A stretch of 64,000 nucleotides of DNA from Acidobacteriota bacterium (GTDB lineage: Bacteria > Acidobacteriota > Blastocatellia > Pyrinomonadales > Pyrinomonadaceae), in NCBI GenBank assembly GCA_003222895.1, contig QHXI01000064.1:1-64000 (forward strand), read 5' to 3'. Shown one piece after another: positions 17,021 through 27,000 of the stretch. Numbering within the stretch: position 1 is the stretch's first letter; every line of letters begins with the position of its first letter. The notes under the pieces were generated by a model. It had not been told where the DNA came from. It saw only the letters and a program-made list of their open reading frames with translations, and ran no database searches. The translations under genes were made by a program, and so were the position numbers.

Positions 17021-18358
17021 ATGCTTTCACCACAATTAACCGAAGCAGTTACAACCGACATCGGTTTCAAGCTGCGCGGTTTGCGTTGGTGGATCGTCGG
17101 CCTCATCTTCCTCGCGACGCTAATCAATTACATCGATCGATTAACGATCTCGGTGTTGGCGCCGGTGATCACGCACGATCTCGGCCTCACCAACACTGAG
17201 TTCGGCGGCATCATTTCCTGGTTTCTGCTCGCGTACACAATCAGTCAGGGGCTGTCGGGAAAACTGTACGACCGCGTCGGCACCAAACTAGGCTTTGTGT
17301 GCTCGATCGTGCTGTGGTCCATCGCGGCGATGGGGCACGCCTTCGCGCGCGGGCTGGCCAGCCTCAGCGCGTTTCGGTTTGTACTCGGATTGGGCGAAGC
17401 AGGGAACTGGCCGGGCGCAGCCAAGACTGTTGCCGAATGGTTTCCGATCCGCGAACGCGCGTTCGGAATGGCGATCTTCAACAGCGGCGCCGCTATCGGT
17501 TCGATCGTGGCGCCGCCGCTCATCGTTTGGATGAGCCTGGCTTATGGTTGGCGCACCACGTTTATTGCGACGGGCGCACTCGGATTTCTCTGGCTGGCGT
17601 TGTGGCTCGTTTTTTACGAAACTCCGCAGCGTCATCGGTGGTTGAGCGAAAAAGAGTGGGAGATAATTCGTGATGGTCAAGACAATAATGAGCGAGCTGA
17701 GAGAAGCGCGGCGCCGAAATGGAGAGAGCTGCTGCGATATCGACAGGTCTGGGCAATCGTGTTGTCGCGATTCTTGACCGATCCCGTTTGGTGGCTCTAC
17801 ATCAGTTGGCTGCCGAAGTATCTCGCGGACGCGCGCGGTTTCTCGCTGACGAAGATTGGACTGTTTGCCTGGGTGCCATACGTTGCAGCCGACGCGGGCA
17901 GTCTTTCGGGCGGTTGGTTGTCAGGGTTTCTGATTGCGCGCGGTTGGAGCGTAGACCGCGCGCGCAAAATTGTGATTCTGTTCGCGGCAGCGCTAATGCC
18001 CGCGGGAATCTTTGCAGCTTTCGCGCATGATGCGATGGTCGCGTTGGTTTTGATCGGCGTCGTGTTGTTCGGATTTCAGGTTTGGATCAATAACGTGCAG
18101 ACTTTGCCCAGCGATTTCTTTTCTGACAAAGCCGTCGCGTCGGTCGCCGGCCTCGGCGGAACTGGCGCGGGTATCGGGTCGATGATCTTTATTCTGGGGA
18201 CCGGCTGGGTCGTAGATCATTTTTCCTACGTGCCCGTGTTGGTGACGGCCGGCTTGCTTGCGCCGCTCGGGACGCTGGTCCTGTTCGCACTTTGCGGTCG
18301 CATTGAGCGCGTGTCTGATTCGAGCTGGCAGCATTTATTAGAGGAGACGAATTTGTGA
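17021..18358 (+). CDS. MFS permease, hexuronate/ACS family (ExuT-like)
   Basis: A 445-residue inner-membrane symporter with 12 predicted helices, importing hexuronates or similar organic anions with protons. The first helix has the ACS-family motif LINYIDRLTISVLAP. The loop between helices 2 and 3 reads GKLYDRVGTKLGF, and RFVLGLGEAGNWPGAAK is characteristic of ExuT/GudP-type carriers. It overlaps the following SDR gene by 4 bp (GTGA), so the two are translationally coupled. A paralogue lies at 44761. Uronate as substrate is inferred from family and context. Confidence 0.85.
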   Translation: MLSPQLTEAVTTDIGFKLRGLRWWIVGLIFLATLINYIDRLTISVLAPVITHDLGLTNTEFGGIISWFLLAYTISQGLSGKLYDRVGTKLGFVCSIVLWSIAAMGHAFARGLASLSAFRFVLGLGEAGNWPGAAKTVAEWFPIRERAFGMAIFNSGAAIGSIVAPPLIVWMSLAYGWRTTFIATGALGFLWLALWLVFYETPQRHRWLSEKEWEIIRDGQDNNERAERSAAPKWRELLRYRQVWAIVLSRFLTDPVWWLYISWLPKYLADARGFSLTKIGLFAWVPYVAADAGSLSGGWLSGFLIARGWSVDRARKIVILFAAALMPAGIFAAFAHDAMVALVLIGVVLFGFQVWINNVQTLPSDFFSDKAVASVAGLGGTGAGIGSMIFILGTGWVVDHFSYVPVLVTAGLLAPLGTLVLFALCGRIERVSDSSWQHLLEETNL

Positions 18359-19122
18359 GTAACTCATTTGATTTGACTGGAAAAGTCGCGCTCGTCACCG
18401 GTGCATCATCGGGAATCGGGGCGGCCACTGCCAAGTTGCTCGCGGCGAATGGCGCGCGAGTCGCGATTAATTTTCATCAGAATAAAGACGGAGCAGAAAA
18501 AACGCGCGAGGAAGTCGCTAACGCCGGCGGCATGGCCATTGTGATTCAGGCTGATGTCGCGAAGTCAGCCGAGGTTGATTCACTCGTCAAGCGCACGGTC
18601 GATGAACTTGGGCCAATCGATATTTTGGTGAATAACGCCGGTTCGCTCGTTGAACGGCTGCGAATCCTCGAGCTAACCGAGGAGCGCTGGGATGAGGTGA
18701 TCGATCTCAATCTTAAGAGTGCCTATCTATGCTGTCGCGCAGTTGCAACTTCAATGATCGAGCGGAAGACCGGCGCGATCGTCAACGTCTCTTCGATCGC
18801 GGGACGCACGGGCGGAGCGCTCGGCTCGATTCATTATTCGACCGCCAAAGGAGGGCTGATCACTTTCACGAAAGGGCTGGCTAAGGAACTCGCGCCGTTT
18901 GGAATCCGCGTCAACGCTGTGTCGCCCGGCGTGATCGACACGCGATATCACGAAACATTTTCAACGCCAGAGATGATCAAAGGATATGTCGCTGGGATTC
19001 CGCTGGGCAGAGTTGGCACGCCCGAGGAAGTTGCGTCGGTGATCTGTTTTCTCGCTTCTGCAGCGTCAAGTTATCTCGCTGGCGAAACCATCGAGATCAA
19101 CGGCGGCATGTTCATGGATTGA
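18355..19122 (+). CDS. SDR-family oxidoreductase (sugar-acid dehydrogenase candidate)
   Basis: A 255-residue classical short-chain dehydrogenase. The NAD(P)-binding TGASSGIG lies near residue 14, NNAG near 92, the catalytic Ser in NVSSIAG, and YSTAK carries Tyr and Lys. It starts with GTG overlapping the permease stop codon. Related to FabG/KduD; in this locus a uronate, gluconate or 2-keto-3-deoxy-fuconate dehydrogenase is more likely than fatty-acid synthesis. Two other SDRs (43874 and 48530) occur in the same locus. Confidence 0.82.
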   Translation: MSNSFDLTGKVALVTGASSGIGAATAKLLAANGARVAINFHQNKDGAEKTREEVANAGGMAIVIQADVAKSAEVDSLVKRTVDELGPIDILVNNAGSLVERLRILELTEERWDEVIDLNLKSAYLCCRAVATSMIERKTGAIVNVSSIAGRTGGALGSIHYSTAKGGLITFTKGLAKELAPFGIRVNAVSPGVIDTRYHETFSTPEMIKGYVAGIPLGRVGTPEEVASVICFLASAASSYLAGETIEINGGMFMD

Positions 19123-19133
19123 TCCGTTAATTG

Positions 19134-19231
19134 CCCTCTCCCTCTGGGAGAGGGTCAGGTGAGGGCCTAGCGACTGGTAAAGAACGATTGAACGTTCTGC
19201 TGCTGATTAACTCTCAGCGAGAGTTAATCAG
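19134..19231. repeat. Two perfect hairpins between SDR and lyase-like gene
   Basis: CCCTCTCCC-TCT-GGGAGAGGG (19134-19154) is followed by a 13-bp perfect stem CTGATTAACTCTC-AGC-GAGAGTTAATCAG (19203-19231). GTCAGGTGAGGG and GATAGGGTGAGG flank the second hairpin, as if one repeat had been inserted into another. The first may also end transcription, though no T-run follows. Confidence 0.6.
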
Positions 19232-19290
19232 GAGCGAGATAGGGTGAGGTGGCGGCTGGGCTTGCCTGGCGAAGCTTCCGAAAAACTCTG

Positions 19291-21330
19291 ATGCTTATCG
19301 ACTCAAGATTCTCTCGGCTTTTCTGCCAAATCCTGGCCCTTGGATTATGTTTTGCCGCCTCTGTTTCGCACACATCGTCGCTTGCCCAGGACTCGCGCGA
19401 ATTACAAACGGAGCGCGCTGCAAGCAACAAAATCAAAGGCGCGCATCCGCTGCTTGAGTTAATGCGGACGCGCAAGTCAACGCTGCGGCCGGAGTTGAGG
19501 GGCGTCCATCCGCGCGTTTACGTGACCGATAAGGAACTCGCTGTCCTGCGCGTGCGTGCGCACACCACGCACCGCGAACTCTGGCAGCAAGCGCTCAGCC
19601 ACGTGCGCGCACTCAACGGCGATCCGCCACCGCCTCCGGCAGAAGCCCGCCGGCAACAGAACGAAGTTGCGATCGCGATCGCAGAGGCTGCGTTCATTTA
19701 CAAGATCGAAGGTGATAAGAAATATCTCGACGCCGCGCGCAAGTACATGGATGCCGCCGTGAGTTATGACATTTGGGGTTACGCATCGAACAAACCGAAT
19801 GTCGATCTCGCCGCGGGTCATCTGCTCTACGGTTTGGGTTGGGGCTACGATTTGCTCTATCACGATCTGACTGATCAAGAGCGAACACGCTATCGCCAAA
19901 AGTTGATCAAGCAAGCGCGCTTGATGGCGGATTACTTCAAGCCGAAGTCGGGAAAGACATACTCGTACAGTCAGAACCACACGTTTATCCCCATTGCAGG
20001 TTTGGGTATCGCTGCTTACGCGCTCTATGACGAAACGCCCGAAGCCCCGGGTTGGGCCGCACTGTCGCGCGCGATTTATGATCGCGTGTTGGCGACATAT
20101 TCGCAGGATGGTTACTACTACGAAGGGTTTGAGTATTGGATATTCTCAACGCCGTGGTTGGTTCATTATCTCGATGCGCACGCGCATGCGACCGGAGAAG
20201 ATCTCTACGATCGGCCCGGCTTCCGTTTGATGCACGAGTACGTCGCGCATTCAATGCTGCCGAACGGCGATTACGTTTTCGATTTCGGCGACATTTTCGA
20301 AGGGCCGTTGACGCGCGCGCACAAAGGCGATGAGTATCCGCGGACTCATCCGCAGGGACATTTCAATACTAATTACAATTTGCTTTATCGCGTCGCGCAA
20401 CGATTTCAAAACGGCGAGGCACAGGGCGTGGCCGAATGGCTGAAAAGTTTCGGTCAAGTCAACGCGGAAGATTTCTGGTCGCTAATTTGGTACGACGCGA
20501 AATTGAAACCGGCGCCGATCGCCAAACAGGAGCGTTGGCATTACTTTCCCGATCACGAGGTCGTGTACTGGCGCAGCGATTGGTCAAAGAATGCGACGGC
20601 ATTTGCATTCAAATGTGGACCGCCCGAAGGTCATCACACCGAACCGTTGCTCAAACAGTTTCCCGATTGGCGTCTGTCTTCCGGCCACGCGCATCCTGAC
20701 GCCAACAGCTTCATCATTTTCGCGCGCGGTAAATATCTGACGGGCGACAGTGGTTACGCCGGCGTGCCGATGACTGAGCAGCACAACACTCTGCTTATCA
20801 ATGGCAAAGGTCAGGGAAAAGAAGGCGAAGGTCACGATGCGTTCGCCGATCTGTCGTATGAACTTTTGAATCGCATCAGAATCAGCGAAGTGAAGGCGGA
20901 AAAGGATCGCGTCATCGTGCGAGGCGATGCGAGTGCGGCTTACTCGCCTGATTTGGGCCTGAAGAAATTCGAGCGAGAGTTTGCTTATACTCTTGGCGGC
21001 GACTTTACCATCACCGACGAAGTAGAAACATCAAAGCCGGTAACTTTGACGTTGCTGTTGCACGCTGACGATCGAATCCAGAGAGTGGGTGACAATCGCT
21101 TTAGTATTAATATAGGTGGAGTGAAGCTGCTGATTGATCCGACAATCGACGAACCGAAAGAGCTAAAAGATTTTCAGACTGCGATCGAAACGAACACGGT
21201 GACTGCTCCAGGTCCTCCGGGCGCGGTCGACAAAGGTGAGCGTCAAGCGCGCGGTCAGAAGCTTTCGCTTTCGACTCCTGAGCCGGTAACGAAAGCGCGA
21301 TTCATTCAGCGACTGAGAATTGAAGAGTGA
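19291..21330 (+). CDS. Secreted heparinase II/III-like polysaccharide lyase candidate
   Basis: A protein of about 679 residues probably acting in the periplasm on uronate-containing chains. A signal peptide (RLFCQILALGLCFAASVSH) is followed by HPRVYVTDKELAVLRVRA, as in the DUF4962/heparinase N-terminus. An alpha/alpha-toroid with YSQNHTFIPIAGLGIAAYAL comes next, then a heparinase II/III C-terminal beta domain with SSGHAHPDANSF and YLTGDSGYAG. Tyr/His residues of lyase centres are plausible (QNHT, GHAHPD). ATG at 19291 is preferred to the upstream GTG at 19249, because it puts the signal peptide at the N-terminus. The exact substrate cannot be read from sequence. Confidence 0.75.
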   Translation: MLIDSRFSRLFCQILALGLCFAASVSHTSSLAQDSRELQTERAASNKIKGAHPLLELMRTRKSTLRPELRGVHPRVYVTDKELAVLRVRAHTTHRELWQQALSHVRALNGDPPPPPAEARRQQNEVAIAIAEAAFIYKIEGDKKYLDAARKYMDAAVSYDIWGYASNKPNVDLAAGHLLYGLGWGYDLLYHDLTDQERTRYRQKLIKQARLMADYFKPKSGKTYSYSQNHTFIPIAGLGIAAYALYDETPEAPGWAALSRAIYDRVLATYSQDGYYYEGFEYWIFSTPWLVHYLDAHAHATGEDLYDRPGFRLMHEYVAHSMLPNGDYVFDFGDIFEGPLTRAHKGDEYPRTHPQGHFNTNYNLLYRVAQRFQNGEAQGVAEWLKSFGQVNAEDFWSLIWYDAKLKPAPIAKQERWHYFPDHEVVYWRSDWSKNATAFAFKCGPPEGHHTEPLLKQFPDWRLSSGHAHPDANSFIIFARGKYLTGDSGYAGVPMTEQHNTLLINGKGQGKEGEGHDAFADLSYELLNRIRISEVKAEKDRVIVRGDASAAYSPDLGLKKFEREFAYTLGGDFTITDEVETSKPVTLTLLLHADDRIQRVGDNRFSINIGGVKLLIDPTIDEPKELKDFQTAIETNTVTAPGPPGAVDKGERQARGQKLSLSTPEPVTKARFIQRLRIEE

Positions 21331-21365
21331 AACAGGCGGAGGTTTTACTCAAGAAGTCGATCGCT

Positions 21366-22109
21366 CTATTTAAGGAAGTCTGACCCGGCTACGCTATCGG
21401 GCGCATCTCCGGAAGGTGGTAATCCCTTCAGCAGGAGCCAAAAGCCCGTCGTCAGTTCGAAGAAGAAGATCGGAGTTCCATAAATCCCAACGCCGACGAC
21501 CTTGGCAAGCTCAGGAAAAATGATGAACGAGAATGCGCTGGCTCCCATCAGCAAGGACGCAAACATTCCCCACGCTGCCAATGCTCTTGGGATATAACTC
21601 GACTTGAACCACAAATAACAAAACAGCGTGCTTCGAAGTCCAGCAAACACCAAGCCCACGCCATATCCGGCGCCATGTGCGCTCATCGAAGCCCGGGCCA
21701 ATGCTTGCAATCGATCTGGCTCAAATACTCGCAAGTAATCGGCGCCGCTCAATAGACGCAGAACCTCGAGGTCATTGAGCAGGGTGACAACAAAAATCGC
21801 CGTCTCGATCAGCCCCCAGAACGCCGCGAGCAAGGCCAGGTTCCGATTGACTGGCTTGAGTACTACGTAAAGAGCGGTGATTAGTACAATATCGATCGCG
21901 AAGACGGTGAGATTGCTGGCGGTGCCCAGACGAAAGAGTCTCTCGTGCGCCATGATATTACGAGCGGTGTCCACAGCGTTGTTGGAGACAATTAGTCGGC
22001 CGAGTACATAGAACTCGGCGAAGATCGCCGGCGGCAGCGCAAACAGATAAGAGAATCCCACAACTTTCGCTGCTTTGCGTTGTGATTCGTCGATGGTGCC
22101 GATTGTCAT
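21366..22109 (-). CDS. DUF4386 family membrane protein
   Basis: A 247-residue integral membrane protein with about six helices. The opening ESQRKAAKVVGFSYLFALPPAIFAEF and the segment LVVSNN-like/RNIMAHERLFRLGTASNL match the DUF4386 family, whose function is unknown. It is convergent with the heparinase-like gene and seems unrelated to sugar use. Downstream of the mutarotase on the same strand but separated by hairpin repeats, so it is probably its own transcript. Confidence 0.7.
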   Translation of the reverse strand: MTIGTIDESQRKAAKVVGFSYLFALPPAIFAEFYVLGRLIVSNNAVDTARNIMAHERLFRLGTASNLTVFAIDIVLITALYVVLKPVNRNLALLAAFWGLIETAIFVVTLLNDLEVLRLLSGADYLRVFEPDRLQALARASMSAHGAGYGVGLVFAGLRSTLFCYLWFKSSYIPRALAAWGMFASLLMGASAFSFIIFPELAKVVGVGIYGTPIFFFELTTGFWLLLKGLPPSGDAPDSVAGSDFLK

Positions 22110-22224
22110 TCCACTTCCCCACCGTCTCGGCGCCGCCTAACGTCTGAATTGACCGGGCGCGGGAAAAGCTTGCTTCCTAACACTTGGTCGGTCAAGCATA
22201 TTATTACCCCTTTAAGGCCGGGCT

Positions 22225-22330
22225 AAAATTCAAACCACGGCTACGGGGCGAAGACTATTGGCCACGCCACCGGAACGGAAGGTGGTCTTCGACCACCGGC
22301 TATTATCTTCCAGCCCTTCGGGCTGATTTC
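22225..22330. repeat. Hairpin repeats with TTCG loops
   Basis: GGTGGTC-TTC-GACCACC and CAGCCC-TTC-GGGCTG lie in tandem in the 219-bp gap between the mutarotase and DUF4386 genes. They resemble interspersed repeats common in Acidobacteriota. On the minus strand the CAGCCC hairpin directly follows the mutarotase stop and could also act as a weak terminator. Confidence 0.5.
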
Positions 22331-23387
22331 ATTTGACAGAAAATCTAAACACAGTCGTTTGCTTATATTCTTCGGCGGGCTTCAGCACCGTGGATGGAAA
22401 ATTCAGATGATTCGGCGCGTCGGGAAAATGCTGCGGCTCGAGACAGCAACCCGAATGCTTCACGTAAGCGCGACCACTTTTGCCGACGATGGTGCCATCC
22501 AGAAAATTACCCGAGTAGAACTGCAGGCCAGGCTGCGTCGTCAACACGTCCATGACTCTGCCCGTTTTTGGGTCGTACACTCTCGCCGCCGTTGTCGGCG
22601 CTTTGGTCGCTGTTCGCAGAACGAAATTGTGATCGTAGCCGCCCGCATTCCTCAGTTGCCCGTCGTCTTCATTAATGCGCGCACCCACGGCAGTCGCAGA
22701 TGTGAAGTCCATTGGTGTGTCTTTCACGCAGCTAATCTCGCCGGTCGGAATCAAGGTTTCGTCAATCGGGATAAATGCGTCAGCGTTGATTTGCACTTCA
22801 TGATCGAGAATTGTTCCGCTGCCACTTAAATTGAAATAAGAATGGTTCGTTAGATTAACGATCGTGTCGCGGTTTGTCGTCGCGCGATACTCAATTCGCA
22901 ATTCGTTTTCATCGGTGAGAGCGTACATGACTGCGGCGTCCAGATTTCCCGGGTAGCCTTCTTCGCCATCACAGCTTCGATAGTTCAGTTGAAGTCCGTC
23001 GTTCGTTTCTTTTGGAGTCCACACGACTTTATCGAATCCCCTGATTCCACCGTGAAGATGATTCGGGCCATTATTGATTGACAGAGAATGCTCGACGCTG
23101 TTCAAAACAAATTTTCCGCAAGCAATGCGATTCGCGTGACGTCCGATCAGCGCGCCGAAGTACCTCGAGCGATTCAGGTATCCTTCCAGTGAATTGTGGC
23201 CCAGCACCACATCGTCAAGTTTGCCGTTCCTGTCTGGCACATTGATCGCCGTGATGATGCCGCCATAGTTAATGACCTTAACTTCCATCCCCTGATCGTT
23301 CGCCAAAGAAAATAACTGTATCTGCCGGCCGGCAGGCGTAACGCCAAATGGCTCGCTAATTATTCGCAAAGTTTGGATTGCCGTCAT
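22329..23387 (-). CDS. galM: Aldose 1-epimerase (galactose mutarotase)
   Basis: A 352-residue enzyme interconverting alpha and beta anomers of aldohexoses. Landmarks: GALIGRHANRIACGKF near residue 80, the catalytic His in NGPNHLHGG and in TNHSYFNLSG, and the C-terminal LQFYSGNFLDG with LEPQHFPDAPNH. The length is normal and no signal peptide is visible, so it acts in the cytoplasm. Its ATG overlaps the TAA of the preceding gene by one base (TAATG), which makes it the third member of a leftward operon GH38 - small secreted protein - mutarotase. Confidence 0.93.
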   Translation of the reverse strand: MTAIQTLRIISEPFGVTPAGRQIQLFSLANDQGMEVKVINYGGIITAINVPDRNGKLDDVVLGHNSLEGYLNRSRYFGALIGRHANRIACGKFVLNSVEHSLSINNGPNHLHGGIRGFDKVVWTPKETNDGLQLNYRSCDGEEGYPGNLDAAVMYALTDENELRIEYRATTNRDTIVNLTNHSYFNLSGSGTILDHEVQINADAFIPIDETLIPTGEISCVKDTPMDFTSATAVGARINEDDGQLRNAGGYDHNFVLRTATKAPTTAARVYDPKTGRVMDVLTTQPGLQFYSGNFLDGTIVGKSGRAYVKHSGCCLEPQHFPDAPNHLNFPSTVLKPAEEYKQTTVFRFSVK

Positions 23388-24049
23388 TACTTTTTCGCCA
23401 CCACATCGATTTCGCTGTAGAAAGTATTGCCAAAATTGTCGGCGACTTCAGTGGGATACAAATCGAATAACAGATAGCGATATCTGCCGAGCGTTCCCGC
23501 CGGGGCGCTAATGCTGACTCCGTACTGCCCGCCATCTTCTTCGTCAGTTCGCGTATCGACGATCGCGATCGAAGTCCAACCGCACGATGCGGGATCAACC
23601 GTGCCTTTCGGTGACGCATCAAAATTTGGAGCCGAGCCATCACCGGCCCATAGACGATAAAGTTGAGGACCGCGCGAGCCTGAATGCCACGAGTAACTGT
23701 TCACCTGCGCGACGTCGATCACGCTGCCGAGGTCCATCAGCAAGCGTCCGCCGCCGCTCCCGGCACTGAGAAAGAAATTTCTTCTTGGCTGATCTTCACT
23801 GTCGGGCCACAGGCCATCGTTGAGCGCGCCGATGTCCGGCGAGTTTCCGTCGGGTTCGGCGTCAATGATGGTCCAGATCGCTTTCGCACCGGCATCGTTT
23901 CGCGAAGGCGAGGGAACTCGCTGGAATCGAAACTCGGCATTCGCCGTTTTGTTGTCGTTGTGATCAATGGTGATCCGTGGTTGCGCATAAGTTATCGACC
24001 AAAGCGCCGGCAGAATGAGAACCACGATTAGTAGTTTGTTAACGCTCAT
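23387..24049 (-). CDS. Secreted beta-rich protein, possible carbohydrate-binding module
   Basis: A 220-residue exported protein: signal peptide (KLLIVVLILPALWSITYAQ) followed by one beta-rich domain with RRNFFLSAGSGGGRLLMDLG, VIDVAQVNSYSWHSG and a closing YRYLLFDLYP. The pattern (loss of solvent-exposed strand, Gly-rich turn, LxDLGSxxxV) recalls discoidin/F5-F8-type C modules, which bind sugars, but I am not sure. ATG at 24049 overlaps the GH38 stop by 4 bp (ATGA). Co-expression with GH38 suggests it presents or binds the same glycan. Confidence 0.65.
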   Translation of the reverse strand: MSVNKLLIVVLILPALWSITYAQPRITIDHNDNKTANAEFRFQRVPSPSRNDAGAKAIWTIIDAEPDGNSPDIGALNDGLWPDSEDQPRRNFFLSAGSGGGRLLMDLGSVIDVAQVNSYSWHSGSRGPQLYRLWAGDGSAPNFDASPKGTVDPASCGWTSIAIVDTRTDEEDGGQYGVSISAPAGTLGRYRYLLFDLYPTEVADNFGNTFYSEIDVVAKK

Positions 24050-27000
24050 TCTCGCTCCAATGTGTCGTACAGCGGATGAACCAGACTCAAGATCCATGGC
24101 TCATTCGCGACGGTCACCGCCAGAATCCGAACCCGTTCGCTGTCCGGCAAGGTTAGCGTTCTTGCGCCCGGCGCCAAATCGATTGCGTAGGCAAACAGGT
24201 AGGAATAGGCGTAGGGTTCGGCGCTGCCGTCGGCCGCTCGTCGCTGGGAAGAGAACCACGCGACGTCAGCGCGTTTAATAAATCCGGGCCGCAAGCCTAT
24301 CATCTCGCCATAAATATTTGGGCGCGTGCGCACCGGCGTGCCCGGCGGCGCGTTTGGCCTGATGGGAATCGGCTCTTCAATAGTCCGCCAGATTCGATCG
24401 CCCCATTGACCGATGAAACCGGTCCATTCCTGAATCGTTAGGTCCGTCGCTTTCGAGCCAACACGGAATGTCGCTTTCTGATCACCGTTGGCCGCCGCAG
24501 CTAACAGATAAACGCGATTGAAATTTCCTGTGGGCAGATTGATCGTTTGGCCGTGAGCGATGATTGCGTTCGGTTTCCCCGCGGGCGCAAGATCGAAACG
24601 GATGCCTCCAAAAGTTATCTGGCGCGGCAACATTTCCGCGGGCAGAGCTTTTCCTTGCGACGCGCCCTGACTGTTCGGCGCCCAATCGAACGCGCCATCC
24701 GCTGGCCGGCCCATGCGGGCCGCGACAGACATTTCGTAATCAAGCGGAACAGGCTGAGAATTAATTTGCGGAATCCTGATCCGAGATGGCGCGAGTTTGA
24801 TCGCAAACGTTCGTGGTTGGTATGCATCGAACGACGTAGTCAGCTCGCCGTTCGAAACGTTCGCCGGACTGAGTGGTTGTTCTTGCCCGTTGACTTCGCG
24901 CGCGGCGATGATCACGGATGGAAACGAAATGTGAACATTCGCTTCGCGCTTGCCATCCATTTCGACCAGGCGAACGATCGTCTCGTCGCTTAGCTCCGCT
25001 TTCTTCAGGGCCATCACGCGAATCCGGTCGTTGTTAAGTTTCAGCAGCGAAAAAGTCTTTCCGAGCGCGCCCGCGTGGGACGGACTTTGAAAAGCAGTCA
25101 GCGGTTGGTTCAGACGGTAAGCTTGCCAATCGGTCTGCGACTGTCGCCAATCGTTCGCGTGTCCGGCGAGGCCAAAGATTATTTCGTGACGACCGATGTC
25201 CTGCGTTCCCTGGTCAGCATAACCGCCGCGCGTTCCGGGTGTGCGAATCAGCGTCAAACGAATCGTCTTGTCATCCAGCTTGTCTGAAGCATTCTTGCAG
25301 TCAGTCAGTATCGTGACTCCGAACGATCCGCTCTTGTCGGTCAGATCGATCCATTGATGTGACGCAACTTCAAATTGGCGTTCCTCCTCGTTCGAGCGCT
25401 GCACAGTGCCGACGTCCCAGTTGTATGTCGCGAGATTGTTAGCGGCGCTGAGCGGAAAGGTCGCCTTCAGATTCGCTTCTTTGGTCTTCCAATTAATGAC
25501 GTTGCTGAATTCAACGCGATTGCCCGCGTCACCCGTCGATAGACTGATTCGCTGCACGAACTTGCTACCTTCGGTCTCGCGCTCGACTTCGATCGCGACG
25601 CGCACGGGCCCGGTTTCCACGACGCGAACTTTCGCACTGCCAGAAACAAAACTACGCGGCGCGCGCTGCTCGTCTTCAAAGTCCATGTTCCAGGCGGGCC
25701 ATCGCCGCGGATTGTCCGTTGAAATCGCCAAGCGAATCGGCGCCGACAGCAATTCGCGGTTGAGTTGCTTGTCGAAGATGTGCGAGACATCACCGTGACT
25801 GTCGATCGCCAGGCGATAGCGAGCATTCTCGAGCGACAATTCAGTGACCTTTAGTTCGGAAGGAGATTGCAGAGAGCTGGCGGGCTGGACGTCGTAGACT
25901 GCAAAACCGACCGAGGGAACTTTAGCGAGAAACAGAACTTTGCCGTGCGACATTTGCGCCGGCACTTCAACGCCTTTGGGATCAACAATACGCACCGCCG
26001 CAGGTGGGCCATTCGGAAATTGGATGTTTGCTTCGACAACGTCTTCGCGCTGAACGTTCAGAGGATTGTAGACAACGATCGCAATTCCTTTTGCTTCGGT
26101 ATCCAAGCCGGCCGCGACTCCGTTCGCTGCGCTCGTCAACACGCCCGCGAATTGATTCATCGCGAGCACGTCATCGTTCCAGGCAAACTCGAAGGCCTTC
26201 GGCGTTGCGGTGCCGGGAAGCAGATCGTGAAACTGTCCCCCCATCACCAAGGTCCATGCGTCGTTCAAACGCTCACGCGGATACGCACGAGCGCCTAACC
26301 ATTCAGCGGCGACCGAGGCTTTCTCAGCCGCATCGGCAAGCAATTCGTTCTTGCGCATCCAACGCTTTTGATAAGCCTCCGACGTGAGCGATCCAGCGGA
26401 ATGATTAATTAATTCGAGGTCGCCTTTGTAGCGCGGCAAACGATCGGTCGAGCAACAATTGAGAATGTCTTTGAAGATTTGATCAGCTTTCGACCAAGTC
26501 ACGTGTATTGGTCCATCGCCGACCGGAACCGGCGCAGTCGGGGCTCGCGGTTGCACACCAAACGGAAAGAATGGTGGCAGCGACGATTTGCTCTTGGTGA
26601 TGATCGCTTCCATCAATTTCACCGAACTCTCGTTCGGCGAGCCGCCGACGTCGCCCGTGCCGACGTAATGATAATCAGCAAAAATCCCGGTCAAGTTGCC
26701 GTTCGTCGCGATTCGCTTGGGCCAGTCCTCCTGACTTCGATTTCGCACCTGGCTGAGTTGTGCTGTCCTAATGGGATCGGGGCCGGGCGGCGGTGGCGGC
26801 GACTTCGTGATGTCATAGTTTACCTGGCTGCCATAGCTCATCGGATTGAGCGCGGCCATCACCGTGCGTCCATCTGGACCTTCCCAAAGGCCTACATTAA
26901 AAGGAATCCCGACCGGCGTGTTCTCCAGCGAGCCGCGTCCGCCGACGTGCGGCGCCGGCTGCCACGCTGAAGAAAGTTTTTGCGTTGAGAAACCTTTAAT

